Positions 11,925 to 24,075 of a DNA stretch of 64,000 nucleotides are shown one piece after another. The notes beneath the pieces were generated by a model, which was not told the DNA's origin, made no database searches, and saw only the letters and a program-made list of their open reading frames with translations. The translations under genes and the position numbers were made by a program. Each line of letters starts with the position of its first letter. Position 1 is the stretch's first letter. The DNA comes from Isoetes taiwanensis. Its lineage: Eukaryota > Streptophyta > Lycopodiopsida > Isoetales > Isoetaceae. The stretch lies in the NCBI GenBank assembly GCA_021234155.1, contig JAJEKV010000002.1, positions 43,077,203-43,141,202 of the forward strand. The letters are read 5' to 3'.

Positions 11925-12385
11925 GAAGATCCCGTTAGGTTCTCTAAAATTCTATACGGATTCTCCAAGATTCTCATATGATTCCTCTAAGTTCTCCAAG
12001 ATTATATGAAGATTCCCTCAGGTTCTCTTAAGATTCCTCTAGACGCTTTAAGATTTCATGGAGATTCCTTAAGATTCCTTTATATTCTCTAAGGTTGTAC
12101 GAAGACTCCATGATACTCTTGAAATTCCTCTTGATTCTCCAAGATTCTATAAAGGTTCCCCCCCCGGGGGGTTCCCCTAGATTCTCAAAGATTTTATGAA
12201 GATTCCCTAAGATTCTATAAGCATTCTCCAAGATTCTCTTAAGATTCCTCTAGATTTTGAAGAATTTTCATAAGATTCCTCGATGTTTTTGAGATTCTAC
12301 AAAGATTCCATTAGATTCTCTCAACATTCCCTAAGATTCTATGAAGATTCTACATATTCCTTAAGATTCCATAAAGATTCTCCAT
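11925..12385. repeat. Degenerate 10-12-bp minisatellite (AAGATTCYCT-like)
   Basis: Some 40 imperfect units around the motif (C)TAAGATTC / CCAAGATTCT fill ~460 bp. On the minus strand they read as repeated (R)ILENL-like peptides, which is a repeat shadow and not a gene. A C8G6 palindrome interrupts the array at ~12,159-12,172. Confidence 0.85.
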
Positions 12386-13102
12386 TTCAATCATATTGGC
12401 TCCAATGGCAATAAGACGATAGCAAATTACCAGTCCTTGGAAAGCCCTCAATAAGAGTGTAGGTCCTGCCTTGATCTGATGCCCCTTTTAGGAGATGTGG
12501 CCATTTGAATTTGAGGCGTAAGGAAGAAGCTTCGTAAAAAGCTATTTAATAAATGCAACGCCACCTCACCCCTTTCCTCATTAATTGTACTACAAATATT
12601 TAAAATTTCACACACATGTCTATCTTTTTATTACAATTTCATTGATAAAAATGATGAGGTGTCAAATTTCTAGCAACCAATCTCTAAATTGTTTAATGTC
12701 TAACACTTGTGTAAATTGTCAAAATTCATAGCACTTTTCGTCTTCATATAGGTGGCGACACTACAACCATTAGAATGATCTATTGTTCACCCTTTTGAAA
12801 AAGGAAAAAGCCCTATTTTTTCCTACGTGTCATTTTTAGAATGAAGCATCAATTAAGAATATTCTTAAAGCATATTTCATTATATTGTTTAGATACTGTA
12901 GAAATGCTGATTCTTAACATGTAGAATATATATAAAATACATTATTCAAAGAATATATATGTAAACTGCACCCTGGATATATTTGTTGCGGTCTTCCTAA
13001 GGATTTGAACTTTAGATAACATAGAGAATCATTGGTTTGGAACATAATATTCTCCAATAGTTCATTTTTCTCTCTTTCCTTATTTTTCTCTCTAATATGG
13101 GA
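12386..13102. other. Intergenic spacer up to the duplication breakpoint
   Basis: AT-rich, with no gene, RNA or transposon end recognised. It ends at the left breakpoint of the 22-kb tandem duplication. Confidence 0.5.
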
Positions 13103-13628
13103 TTCCAACAATGATGTTAGATATGTACATCTCCATATAGGTGCTACCGGTCAGGTATATCTAGCAACATGTTCATAAAACATTGCAAGCCCAGAAGTTA
13201 TCAAAAAGGACTACAAGCTTGTTATAAGCTTTCAATTTGGCATACATAACAAGAATCGTACTCACTGCCACGACATCACCCTGAAACCAATTTGATAATC
13301 TGTCATGCATATCTCAAGCTGCAAAAAAAATATGTAAGTATGAAGACTTGCATTTCCTTACTGCATAACATGTATTTGCAGCTGGAATGATTTAATGTGG
13401 CCATCCAATGAGTCCACAGTAGGAATTGAAGTTGGTTCCTTGAGAGTATCCAACATAGATCTAGCATCTCCAAATCATCCCTATTAGGTTCAGATATTAT
13501 TAGTCATTGCTACCTTCCTAGAAAGCACAATGTTTCAATAATCAAGCATTTCAAACTGTATTATTAGAAGTGCTACAAACAGCTCTAGTTTCACTTTAAA
13601 ATGATCAAGTGTAATCAACACCATAAGA

Positions 13629-14445
13629 CTAAGGCCGTATTGAACAACTTCTAGTATACTTTAGACATTCTAGACAACAAGAAATGCTAGAAATAGAGAT
13701 GTGTAATTGTTCGAATTTCAGGGAGTATGGCTCCACTTCCATGAAGTCCTCTCTCACAGCCTTAATGAGCTTGGAGACAGGAACATTATCCACTGTCACG
13801 AAGTCGTTGTGCCATCTCACTAAGTCATACAGTTGGGGTGCCTCGGCACAAGCCTGACATCTCATAGACGTTCTTTCTGGCATAGGATACAACCTCATAA
13901 TTGTCACACCCAAGAACTCTTCTCCCAACTTCATGTCTGGCATCGCATGATTAGGATCTCGTGAAAATTATTACCGATGCATATGGTTGACCACAACACT
14001 GCAAAACAACAACGAGCAAGTCTTCCCACGAAGTTCCTCTCTTGAAATACCTTCATGTCGAGGGCATGCCTCGTGCTCGCATCTTTGTCTTCAATGCACA
14101 ACCAATTTATGCTTTAACCTCGCGGCTTGGTGTGGACGGCATTATCTACTCAGATCCGGTCTCGAGATGTCATTGTTTGGGCCAAAGAATAAATGACCCC
14201 TTTGACTCTTCAAGTGTATCAATCTCGTGTTCGTGATAGGGCAACGGCAGATCTCCATTGAAAATACTTTCTAGCGACACGACCTTTGAATCCCTCAAAG
14301 GGGGCAAATTATGATGAGTAGTAAAGTCGCGGACTTTGCCCTCGGCAACTTTAATGCCATTGTATGACATGCAATTTAGCTCCATCCTGCAACAATAACA
14401 TGAGAAAGTAGTGTTATAAATTGCGGCCGCGATCCAGTGGACCAA
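13629..14445 (-). pseudogene. Transposase-like C-terminal fragment, copy 1
   Basis: Two minus-strand open stretches are separated by frame breaks. The first starts after a good splice acceptor (TTATTGTTGCAG then GATGGAG, exon start ~14,388). It carries an AEG...LEESKGSFILWP pattern resembling the C-terminal end of plant En/Spm-type (CACTA) transposase proteins. The second (13,943-13,629) reads EEFLGVTIMRLYPMPERT and then a Cys-containing stretch that I do not recognise. Several breaks coincide with sites that differ from copy 2, so they may be sequence errors. The family assignment is tentative. Confidence 0.35.
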
Positions 14446-14506
14446 ATCTTAAGTCTGGAACAACAACAGGGGCATTTGACATGAGAGTACATATTACCTT
14501 AAATTT

Positions 14507-14830
14507 GCTCGAGAAGATCGCCGCGGCGATTTTGGTGAGGTGAAACGTTTTGACCGATGATGAGCCTTTGAATTGCTGTTTTAGGATAAAACATCAATGA
14601 ATCAACGTACCATTCCCCTTCATAAAGAAACAGGCATCTAAACATGCACCGAAACAGGGTTGTAAACATGCATCTGAAGTGATTATGATCGGACAACTGA
14701 AGTGGCTAGACAAGATCGCCACCGCGATCTTGCAGAGATGAAACTATGTGACCAGTGGTGAGCCTTTGAAATGCTGCTTCGGGATAAAACATCAATGAAT
14801 CATGCCAATGTCCCCTTCAGAATAAATCAA
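14507..14830. repeat. ~198-bp tandem repeat, copy 1
   Basis: A ~98-bp block (AGATCGCC, GAGCCTTTGAA, GGATAAAACATCAATGAATCA) at 14,507-14,604 recurs at 14,705-14,803 with moderate divergence, giving a 198-bp period. CATGCAT-type short repeats lie between the blocks and again at 14,995-15,040. Confidence 0.8.
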
Positions 14831-15328
14831 ATGAATGCCCTTAACAAATGTTGTGGCAATTGGAGAAGTGTATAGCCAATTTTTGCATGAGGTGGGCAAA
14901 CTACTCAATGTGTGCTTCAGATTCAATCGACAACTCCACGTATTCAATAGAGAACTCCACGATATGCATACCAAATACATGCAAACAAATGGGCATCTTA
15001 ACATGCATCCAACATGCATCTACACATGTATCCGAACAGTAAACCGAAAATTGGTTCAACAAGAAATACGCAGATATAGGAAATTGAATTGAACCTTTCG
15101 AATCGAGCAAAAACTTCGCAAATCTGAGGTCGCCGCTTCCCCGTGCCCAAATACCACACAAAACAACAAGCAAATACCATGTCGACAACGGAGCGCCCAC
15201 AAAATCACCATTGATTCACTCTTAGTTGGCTTTCTGGGACTTAACCAAAATTTTTGGTTCCAGAACCTTCTCTCATCTATGTTGCCATCTGGCACTACCA
15301 ATGGCTCATATTCCACTTTCGAAACTGC

Positions 15329-15337
15329 CTATAAAAA
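15329..15337 (+). promoter_or_regulatory. TATA box upstream of the coiled-coil ORF, copy 1
   Basis: CTATAAAAA lies 87 bp before the ATG at 15,424, leaving room for a ~60-nt leader. The leader is C/T-rich and ends in GATCGCCATGGCT, a strong plant start context. The layout is that of a polymerase II promoter. Copy 2 has the same arrangement at 37,416-37,424. Confidence 0.55.
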
Positions 15338-15423
15338 CATTGGCTGAACAGACGCGAACCCTAAAGCTTCTGAAATTTCTCCGCTCTTTGTCTTCTGCCT
15401 CCCAATTTCTTCCATCGATCGCC

Positions 15424-18395
15424 ATGGCTGCCTCTCCAAAGTTGCCCACCCTCTAAGCCACAACGTCTATTGATCCGGAGCTGTTTCAATCGGTTATCTT
15501 TTCCACTGCCACAGTTTGCGACCCTCTCGAAGGCGCCAATCGTGAAGTTGCTGAAAGGGCGGGGTTGCTTGAATTCTCTAAACAGGAATTCCCTATTCCA
15601 AATCCGACTCAACTCCGGCAGTTTGTTGCACATCTGATCAAGACCGATGCAGGCTACCAGAGGATGGTGGATAATACAAGAATCACTCTCAACCAAAGTC
15701 TCTTGTCCCATGTATTTCAATTACCTCGACGCACTCCTTTGAATTGGGCCACTTTGCAGGATCATGATGTTACAGTTCATGGCCAAACTCCATATATGGC
15801 CACAACACATAAGATCACGAATATTGCCAAGCCCCATGAAGCTTTTGTTAAGTTCTTGTGGCGAAAGTTCTATGGCTACTCTATAAAAAACACTCACATC
15901 AACAAACACTTCTTCCACACGGCCATTGCTGCTATTCATTCTACAAGCTTTTTTGTTCCAGCGTCTTCTCCGTGAAGGGGGACAGACTTGGTCAATCTCC
16001 TAGCTCCGGCCTTGAATCTGCTATGGGTGCCCACTTCCAGGCAATTATCAACCAATGCCTTCCAAGACCTAGTCGACTATCAATTAGACATCTGGAGGCT
16101 ACTTCTCAAGCTTCCAGTCACACATTTTATGTTATCCCTGCCATCAGGGAACTTCAAGAAGAAACCTCATGCCCACACCCTGATGCACAACTGTCTGCAC
16201 GACAGCCAGAACCACGCCACACTCCAGTCATCGATGTTCCTTCCTCTCAATCCACATACGCTGATGCTTCCACCTCTTCGCAAGTCTCTCAAACTTCAAC
16301 TCATATAGTTCAACCGCCCCCTTTGCCTCTTCAACCCATTGTTCCTCCACCCACTCGTTGCGTTCTGTACCAATATGAATAGATTGTTGCAGGATGTATG
16401 ATCAAACTCCAGGAATCCTAAGAACATTTCATGAATGGCATCAAGGAATATATGGATTCCATGGATGCAAGCACCGTGATCTTCAAACTGCCAATATTCA
16501 AATTCAGACTTTGGAAGAAAGCCTTCGAATAAACATGGAGCTTTGCTCAAAACCCATGAGGCTCTCAAGAATGAGCAAGAGACAGGAGCCACATTGGAAG
16601 AACAATAAGTTCAACTTTAGGCCACTATCACGGAACTTCTGGCTCAGATCAAGGATAAAGACAAGATTCTTGTTGACACTCAAGCTCTTTATACGTGATT
16701 GCAAAATGAATATATATCCATCAACAACATGCCACCACGCGAGGTGAGATTCACATTTCTGCTTTAGAAGGCCAGCTTGTAGCAAAGATGCATCAGTCAT
16801 AGCCTTGCAAACCCAAAATTTCACCTAAGCAATGTAAAACGTAAGCCGGTAAATGATACCGAATTTGCCGGTCTTCGCCAGTGTGTCTCCACTCATGGCC
16901 CGGCCATTCTTCACACGCCACTCATTCTCACGTAAAGATCGTGGACCAACTTCATCTTCTCACTGAGAAAGACAATAAGATTTATGATATGGAATACCAG
17001 CTACAGCAGACCATTCAGTCCGCTGATAAAGCACACAATCAGCATGAGACTTACATCTCATTGGCTGTCCACATTCCAGAGATTTTCTAAAACCCATGGG
17101 CTATCCGATTATGTGCCAATGGTACTCGCCAATGGCACCCTTCACGCTTCTTACCAATAAGGATTTCCTCACCATCCGGGTCCGATCTCTCAATTGAAGA
17201 CAAAGATCTTTGTGCTCTCTTCACCTACTAGCTCATTCCTTGTGAAGATGCTGAATTCTTTATTTTTCGCCTGGTTCAACCAATGGCATATGTTCTGCGT
17301 GACTATTATTTGACTGACACACAGGAAAAGTTTGATGACAGTCCACACCATACCTTTCAAGGTGACTCAAATGCCATATGGCTGTTACAGCTTAAGAACA
17401 AGTATCTTCACAATCAGTCATGGGTCAATACACTTAAGGTCAAATACATGCCTGAGCTTGCTCATCATTTGCCCCTCTGGATTGCAGAAACGTTGCAGCA
17501 AGTCCGTAAGAACTTGCATGAAGAAATGGGGATCCAGTTTGCACAAATCTACTTACAGCACCTTGGTGATTTTAACAGCCTTCGTGCTTATCTGAATAGT
17601 GAGACCATTCCTGTTGAATGGGTTCCTCCTCCTGTCAATACTCTTCTCTCATGTTCTGACTGGGAACGTTGGTGTCAGACCTTGGATGCCGATCTCCTTC
17701 AAGAATTCCGTGATCAGGCTCAGTAGCCGATGATGCAACCTCCTCCTCAGCACAACACTCTGTATGCGTCATTGGGAGCACCTCCACGCCGTCAATTCCT
17801 CACTTTGGATTGGCGCTTCTCCTTTTGGGCCAAGGCTCTAGCTGGTCACACTGATTGGACCCCGGCTCATATCTCTACAGATCTTCTATATGGCAGGAAG
17901 GAGAAACTTTGGATCAAACTCGGAATTGGATCTACATTCCGAATGAATCTGGTTGGCAGAACCCCACACAATTTTGTAGCATGCTGCCACGTCTCCTGAT
18001 CCGTCAGTTCATCATCAAGCAGGATTCTCTGCAGCCCTGAAGTGCCTTCTGCAATGTTCCATTGCTCGAAAGTGCCCTATCTATTATTGTAATTCAAATG
18101 CCAATGTTGGTGCTTTTGGCCTTCAGGCTTGCCTACTTATTGAATGCCAGTACATCCCCGCGGAAGCCCACCGTGCTATTGAAGGCATGGCATAGTCAGG
18201 GTTTCTGTTTGATATGTCACCATCTATTGGGGTACACACTTCAGATGCACTGAAAGATAAGCAAGGTCTCATCCAAAAATATCACACTGAGGCACGTTCT
18301 TATAGCAGGCAGGATGATTTTGACAAAGTTCCTGGTTTCCCTCCTTCAGAGTCTATTCCTGCTTTTCCTCCTCGAAATGCTCTTTGGTGGGGGAG
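15424..18395 (+). pseudogene. ~990-codon unrecognised coiled-coil ORF, copy 1
   Basis: From ATG 15,424 a long plus-strand reading frame runs to the polypurine tract at ~18,390, broken by a TAA after ten codons (shared with copy 2), an internal deletion near 15,950 and several shifts. In order: a helical N-terminal part with FQLPRRTP and a FLWRKFYGY segment (~aa 40-180); a Pro/Ser/Gln-rich linker; a Gln/Glu-rich coiled coil (~aa 400-540); a PLWIAETLQQVRKNLHEE region; a short Cys-rich patch; and a tail ending ALWWGS at the tract. No RT, integrase, protease or zinc knuckle is seen. The position just before polypurine tract and LTR suggests the additional 3' ORF, or the only ORF, of a retrotransposon. 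The function is unknown. Confidence 0.5.
18383..18395 (+). promoter_or_regulatory. Polypurine tract, copy 1
   Basis: GGTGGGGGAG directly precedes a TG dinucleotide that starts an LTR. This is the position of the primer for plus-strand DNA synthesis. Confidence 0.5.
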
Positions 18396-18639
18396 TGTTA
18401 GTCCCTGTGCGGCCGTGCACGTAACTATTGTTGAATTCCATGCAGGGCAGAGCCAAGGGACCAGGTGAAGCGTAAAGGTAGCGTAATCCCAACCCTCCCT
18501 CCCCGTAAGACCACGAGAAAGTCCACGCCCCGCCAAAGAAGAGAGTCAGGCAAGACAAATGATGGCCTCCGGGGAGTTCGTTGTTTTATTTCTTGGTGAT
18601 TGTCTTGCAGATAAACCGTGGATCTACCCATTCGTATCA
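18396..18639 (+). mobile_element. ~244-bp LTR between polypurine tract and PBS, copy 1
   Basis: It begins TGTTAG after a purine tract and ends CATTCGTATCA just before a primer-binding site. It thus has an LTR's left neighbour (the 3' end of an internal region) and right neighbour (the 5' end of one). Its last ~70 bp match the end of the LTR-like segment finishing at 25,392. No upstream partner LTR was found between 13.1 and 15.4 kb. Confidence 0.5.
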
Positions 18640-18642
18640 AAT

Positions 18643-18654
18643 TGGTATCAAAGC
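18643..18654 (+). promoter_or_regulatory. Primer-binding site, tRNA-iMet type, copy 1
   Basis: TGGTATCAAAGC lies three bases after the LTR end and matches the initiator tRNA-Met site with one mismatch. Confidence 0.7.
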
Positions 18655-19208
18655 ACGGTTCTAGTTTCTTTAGGAACTATGGAATAAAGATTCATATTTT
18701 TGAACTCTAGAACCCTGGAAGATTAATTTACAAGTTATGAAGAATAGATTGCATCCAGCCAACCAGTAAGAAATTACTTCCTTGAATTAAGCACTATTTT
18801 TTCTGGAGCAGATAATAATTTTCGGTCTCTTCAGAAATGTGTGGATGAAGTTAGAATTCTTGTGAGAATTTTTAATTAAGTAGAGCTTAGAATTGAGAAG
18901 CTGAGTAGCTAGAAAAGAAGATCTGAGATTCCTTTAAAAATTTGCAGTCAAAATCGAACACAGCTAACTTTACTGCAATATCTCCTGTTCAGTTTACATT
19001 AAGCTTACCCGTGTTAATGGATTTATTTACTGAAGAAACAGGTGCTAATTAAAAATTAAAGACGTACTTCGACATAATCAAGAATGAAAGTTAGAGAAGG
19101 ATTTTACTGATGGATTTGCTTATAAAGGATACAGAAAGAATCTCTAAGAAGAAATACCTCCAAAAAAAGGGAAAACATGAAGTTGCCAAAGAAAATGGAT
19201 AAATAGAA
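18655..19208 (+). other. Decayed non-coding internal region of LTR element, copy 1
   Basis: AT-rich sequence following the primer-binding site, with no open frame. It is interrupted at its right end by the LINE insertion. The identical stretch in copy 2 is ~40,748-41,299. Confidence 0.45.
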
Positions 19209-20328
19209 TAGAATAGAATAGGTTTTTAGCGTCCACGGAGACCAATTGGCCTATGGGACCCAAACAAAAAGAGAGCCGCAAGCGACATCGATGTGATTAA
19301 AACCCCCGCCCGGCGGGTTTTCGAGGGAAAACCTTAGCAGCAATAAGCATGCCGGCACACTCGCATAATTGCATAGGACAGTTCAATACCGGCCCCATAG
19401 GACACAAACGAAGTCCATGCATCCATAACCTCCCTCGAGGTATGACCCCAACAAACCCACCGATGCCGAGTCAATAACCGATGCAACGGGCCGGCCGCAC
19501 TAGTAATCGAACATATCGCCTTCGATATGGGCAAATGCCGGGCAGATCCGAGGGCATGACATTCATCCTCACGACGCCCTAGTGGCAACACCGCAAAGCC
19601 TTTGCTCGCTTCCCGAGCCCAACGCCTCGCTTTCAATGCGGAGGCGATGTGCACCCGCGGCGAATGGAAGCTATAAGTCCGGCTTCTTCATGGGCAACCG
19701 GGTGTACAAGCACCGGTGTGGGCATCTTGTGAGCCTAGGATTGACTTGTACCGATAGTATGCCGCCTTAACGCAAGGCCGAGCCTCGCATCCCGTGAGCT
19801 TGCAAGGAAAGTAACATCTAGGTACGCTTTAAGTGCCTCACGATCTTTCTTTGTCCCGACTGACGATCTGCTTGCCCCGCACACCCCAAATAAGGAGAAC
19901 CACCGAGCTTGCTTTGTCTTTCCAAATAGATTTCAGCGCTAGGGGACCCATCGCCGTGGCAAAGCAAGGTGTGGCAAGCGGTATCAGCCATCGCCACCAC
20001 CTTTTGAAGTAAACGATATGGCATTCCAATGCAGCCCGCTGAAGGGGTAGAAAGCCCGCCTCTCGAGTAGGATCTCGGTACGGAATCGGTGGACTTCACC
20101 CCGTGGCCCGGACTTCACCCCGAGGTCATTCCGTGTGTTGGGGTGAAAGCATGCTAAGAAGGCCCTTACCTACACCGGGTACTTTTAAAACCGACCTACT
20201 TTTTCTTTCCATTAAAATCAATCCAAAAATTTTGAGTTGAAGGTCATTATCAATCTATAGTATTAGAAGATGACAATGAGGGATGAATAAACAAACTTAT
20301 TGTTTATTGAGACCCCACAAAAAGAACT

Positions 20329-21400
20329 TTAGATGGTACACCCTAACATGCTTTCACCATACAAAAAAAGGACCGGCCAACCAATGCCCAAAACAAATGT
20401 GATTGGTGGCCCTGTGCATACAACTCGCCTTTGTGGTCGTTGTTCTGCATGGCATATAGTGCTTTCCAACCCACCGTGACCCGCAACCTGATAGCCGCAT
20501 CCCAATGGGTGGTAGTTGAGAACTCGATCCCCAAGTACTTGTAGGTCGGAGCCACCTCTACCTCTTGCCCCTGGTAAGTGAATGTGGGGAGCCTTTGGTC
20601 GACGGATGATGCAACTAGCAAAGACCCTAGTTTTGGCCAAGTTAACTCGCATGCCAGTGAATTGGCAAAAAGTGTCAAGAGCATCTAGGTGACGTTGCAT
20701 GTCCTCTGGAGTATAGGCAAGGAGGTTGACATCGTCAGCATATATGAGCTGCCGGATTGTGTGATGCATGAGATGTGCGCCCGCACCTCCATGCTCAGAG
20801 ATCCAATCTTCCAACTGATCAATGTATAGGCTAAAGAGTGTGGGGGAGAGGGGGCAACCCTGACGCACTCCAATGCTATCGACACCGGGGTGTGGTCGCC
20901 GATGTGATATGGCCTGAGCATGCCTCGTATAGCCTATATACTGCATTCTGCAAGTCCAGGGGGGTCCCCACCTGCCGCAGTCTGTCCCATAGCTTGTCGC
21001 GGGGTACTGTGTCGAAAGCTTTTGCAAAATCCACGAAACAACAGTACAGGTTCTGCCGGCGATTCCTGCTATCTTCAATCAATGTGCGCAGAGTGAAGAT
21101 ATGATCCATGGTGGAATGTCCGGGCCGGAAACCTCGCCTCGTAAGAGCTCGCGACCTCCGCTTCTCTCTGCCCATATTGTCACCACGCCAAGACCAACCA
21201 ACAGCTTTGCAAAGAGAGAGTCGACCATAATAGTACCAGAGTTGGCCGCATTGAGGGTCCCCCGCTTTGTATATGGGCACTACTCTACTAGTGGCCATTG
21301 TGGAGGGAAGCCTTCGCGACAATGCTTTATTGAACAATGCCGCGAGGACATGCACCGCTGGAGGTCCAGCCCATTTCGTGAAGTTCTCACCGCATGCCAT
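20329..21400 (-). pseudogene. LINE reverse transcriptase domain, copy 1
   Basis: This is the best preserved part of the LINE. Two overlapping frames (21,400-20,876 and 21,078-20,329) together carry the RT fingers and palm: an RPGHST block, the VDFAKAFD aspartate motif, RQGCPLSPTLF, the YADD catalytic pair, and the FTGMRVNLAKT block after it. One shift near 20,900-21,070 separates them. It would copy LINE RNA at a nicked target. Copy 2 is more damaged over the same positions. Confidence 0.8.
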
Positions 21401-22311
21401 CTAAATCTGCCGCCTTCCCATTAGCTAGACGTCAGAGGGCCCATGATGACATCCCTCCGAGGATAACCGTGAGCCATGCCCATCTGCGGAGGGATCGGTG
21501 TCCGCCCCCGAAATGCGGTCATAAAGTCGCTGCATCGTACCGCACTCCATTGCCCGGGTGATGTTCCCCGTGGCCGCGGCAGTGCTTGCTCAAGACCCTT
21601 CTCCGTACGTCCTGGGGTGCCTGGCCCGTGAGACCAAACATCTCAAGGTCGATGCTCATGAGGTACCCGGCCTTCTTGTTCTTGAGAAAGGAGCGGTATT
21701 GACCGACGGCCCGTGGGCGGAGGTGGGATCGCTGACTTGTCGGCGTGCGCTTGAGCTCTCGACACTCATCATCAAACCATCTGCTATGGGGAAGGTGGTA
21801 GTGCTCGAGGTTCGGGCGAGCGCCTCTCCCAAAGCATCTTTCGCCACCGCCGGGGCTGTGAGTCACCGAGCAGATTGCTCTTGAAGTGGGGAGTTGCAGC
21901 CAGTCCCTTCAGATCATGCTCAAGCAAAATGGGCATAGGTCCCTCGCACTGGGCCATAGTCCAGCGCAATGGGGCACCCTGTGTTGAGGCAAGATGCACG
22001 GGGAGCCTCCCAATGGAGATGCATGAACAGAGCCTGGGTCCGAAGTCTACTTCCTCGCCCCGAAAGTGTCCGTCCCCCAATGGAAAAATGAGTAACCAAA
22101 AGTGCATCCCATTCCTCAACCAAATAGATAATCCACCACACTAGAGCCGCCCCTTGGTTCTCCCCTTGCTCACAAGTGCAAAGACTGGAAGACGCCCATT
22201 GTGCCAACCCATTACAAATAACCAGTCAAAGATACTACCCAAAGAACAACAATCACCGCCATAGCGCCGGGGAATATGGCTTTCGCCCGATATCCTTGAC
22301 CAAGCCACCTC

Positions 22312-23016
22312 TCAAGGTTCAATCGCAAGACGCCCTTCCGCCAGGGGCTCAAATTTTGAAACCTCGCCGGCCTCGTATGCGGCATTGAAGTCGCCAAGCA
22401 ACATAACCTTGCCCAACCGCTTGTCCGGGCCAGATGTCATCATATAGATCGACATAGGGTTCCAATCGATCCACATCCGAATGAGTGTTATAAAAGTTGT
22501 TTCCTGCAGATGTGGAAAGTAGCATGCCGCTATGAGGAGAGTGTCGCCATCGCCATGCGGCACGCCAAGACCACAAGTAGCGATCGTGATTCTGTTCCGC
22601 TTTTGTGCAACGAGACCGAAGTGCCTCAAGGTTGCATGGTAGTAGCAGTAACCCCGCCATGGCCTCACCGGCCTGCACTCGCTGAACACCGAAAATGCAG
22701 ATAGCCCGAGGTTCGGTAGTTCAGGCCTCGTGATGCTCCCATGTTTCCATGAGGAAAATGAGATCCATATCTCGTGCGATAGAGTTGAGACTCTCGCTTT
22801 TTCGCTGGGAAGCCCCCTAGCCCAAGACACCATCCGAGGCACAGTTCCTATTTGTTGGCATTCGATGTGGACGCCATGATCCGCCTTGCTGTGGGGGGAG
22901 TAGCAGCGGCTACCGAGCAATGGGGCCTGAGCGGCGCAGCCAGAGGTGCAAGTGGGGTACCGGCAAAGCAGCAGAGCAGAAGAAGCAGAGTGGCAAGCAG
23001 CTTTTGACGATTGCAT
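22312..23016 (-). pseudogene. LINE APE-type endonuclease domain, copy 1
   Basis: The frame contains an SWARGL-like start block, an SWKHGSI segment in the place of the usual ETW motif, and the GDFNA motif typical of apurinic endonuclease-like LINE endonucleases. The catalytic N-terminal Asn and Glu motifs are degraded. It lies upstream of, and in the same orientation as, the RT domain, as in ORF2 of LINEs. Confidence 0.65.
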
Positions 23017-24075
23017 CGGCGACTCTCAGCAAGAAGCGCCGCCCGAAAATACGGCTTGCCCCCGATTGCTGCTCGCAAAGACTTCTCTACGACGACGCCC
23101 CCGACCCAACCGGGCCCGGCAGACGGCTTGCCAGACGGGTGAGATCCGGTCGACATACGCAGCAGCCCCTTCGCCGCCTACTCGGACACAGTGATGGCCT
23201 CACGCATCGCATGTCCGCCACCGGAAGGTGACAACGCCAAGCAGCGATCCGCGGCGCTGGAGTCCTAAGGCATGCTTGTTTCTAGCAATGTGTACCGTGA
23301 GGCCTGAATGCCATTCGAGATAGGATCTCATCCCAATGCGCCAGGTGAGATCTTCTCCCCGCCCTCCGAAAAGTCCACGCACCACCACATTATGACGCCG
23401 CCTGCTCCCCGCCGCCACCGAGTCGAGGGCAACATTAGCCGCCCCAAAGAAGTGACGCCTGCTGGCCGGAGGTGGGCTGCTCACAGCGAGGGCGGTGGTG
23501 TGCGAGATGGAGAAGGTAGTGTCCCACCGCTTGTTTGGCGCAACTGTAATGTGGGGCACGCGGCGCTATCAGTCCCCTATGTTGTTATGCCTCCGCCAGA
23601 TGGGAGCTCCGAGCCTAGCCCCTGCTGGAATCTCTCGCGCTTGGCCAACTCATTTGTGCAAAGGTCGCAGTGTTCATGGACCTCAAAGATGGAGGCCGGG
23701 TACCTTTTGTTGGGCAATGGTTGCTTTGAGCCCCCGGATCTCCCCGATCTTGTGTCTCAAAATTTACTCATAGGTTCTTAGCTCACCTGGCTGGCTTCGA
23801 CGATGGCTCGGACGTTTCGTATCACGGTGGCATACCCCTCAGCTACTGACTTGAGGCGGGAAATAGTTGCCACCGGATCCTGCTCAACACCCTGTTTGTC
23901 GCATGCCATAGTCTCCATGATGATGAGGAGGGAATCCACGCGAGCTCCCAAGTCGGCAAGGCCTTGCTTATCTTGTTGCCTCTCAAAGTGGGCCTGCTAA
24001 GCCCGGGCCTTCTAACTGGCCGCATGGGGTCTCCATCTCTCAGAATCCATTGCCTTTCCGCGCTAACCGCCTTTT

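Larger units (their letters stand above)
19209..24075 (-). mobile_element. 5'-truncated LINE (non-LTR retrotransposon), copy 1
   Basis: A minus-strand element with a (TTCTA)n-like 3' tail at 19,203-19,221 and a probable target-site duplication GATAAA(TA)GAA at ~19,198 and ~24,076. From the 5' end: an ORF1 coiled-coil remnant; an APE-type endonuclease (VSWARGL start region ~22,830, GDFNA at 22,381-22,395); a reverse transcriptase (GFRPGHSTMDH near 21,120, VDFAKAFDTVPRDKLWDRL near 21,000, GVRQGCPLSPTLF near 20,860, YADD at 20,732-20,743); and a C-terminal segment. Many frame breaks occur, largely at sites where the two copies disagree. The clade (L1, RTE or other) was not resolved by eye. Confidence 0.85.

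Noticed and set aside
11795-12231. Minus-strand frames with repeated ILENL peptides suggesting a coiled coil
   Set aside because: They arise from the AAGATTCY minisatellite and have no conserved frame outside it.
22848-23156. Ala/Leu-rich frame with signal-peptide-like segment on the minus strand
   Set aside because: It lies within the LINE between ORF1 and the endonuclease in an error-prone stretch, and copy 2 does not preserve it.
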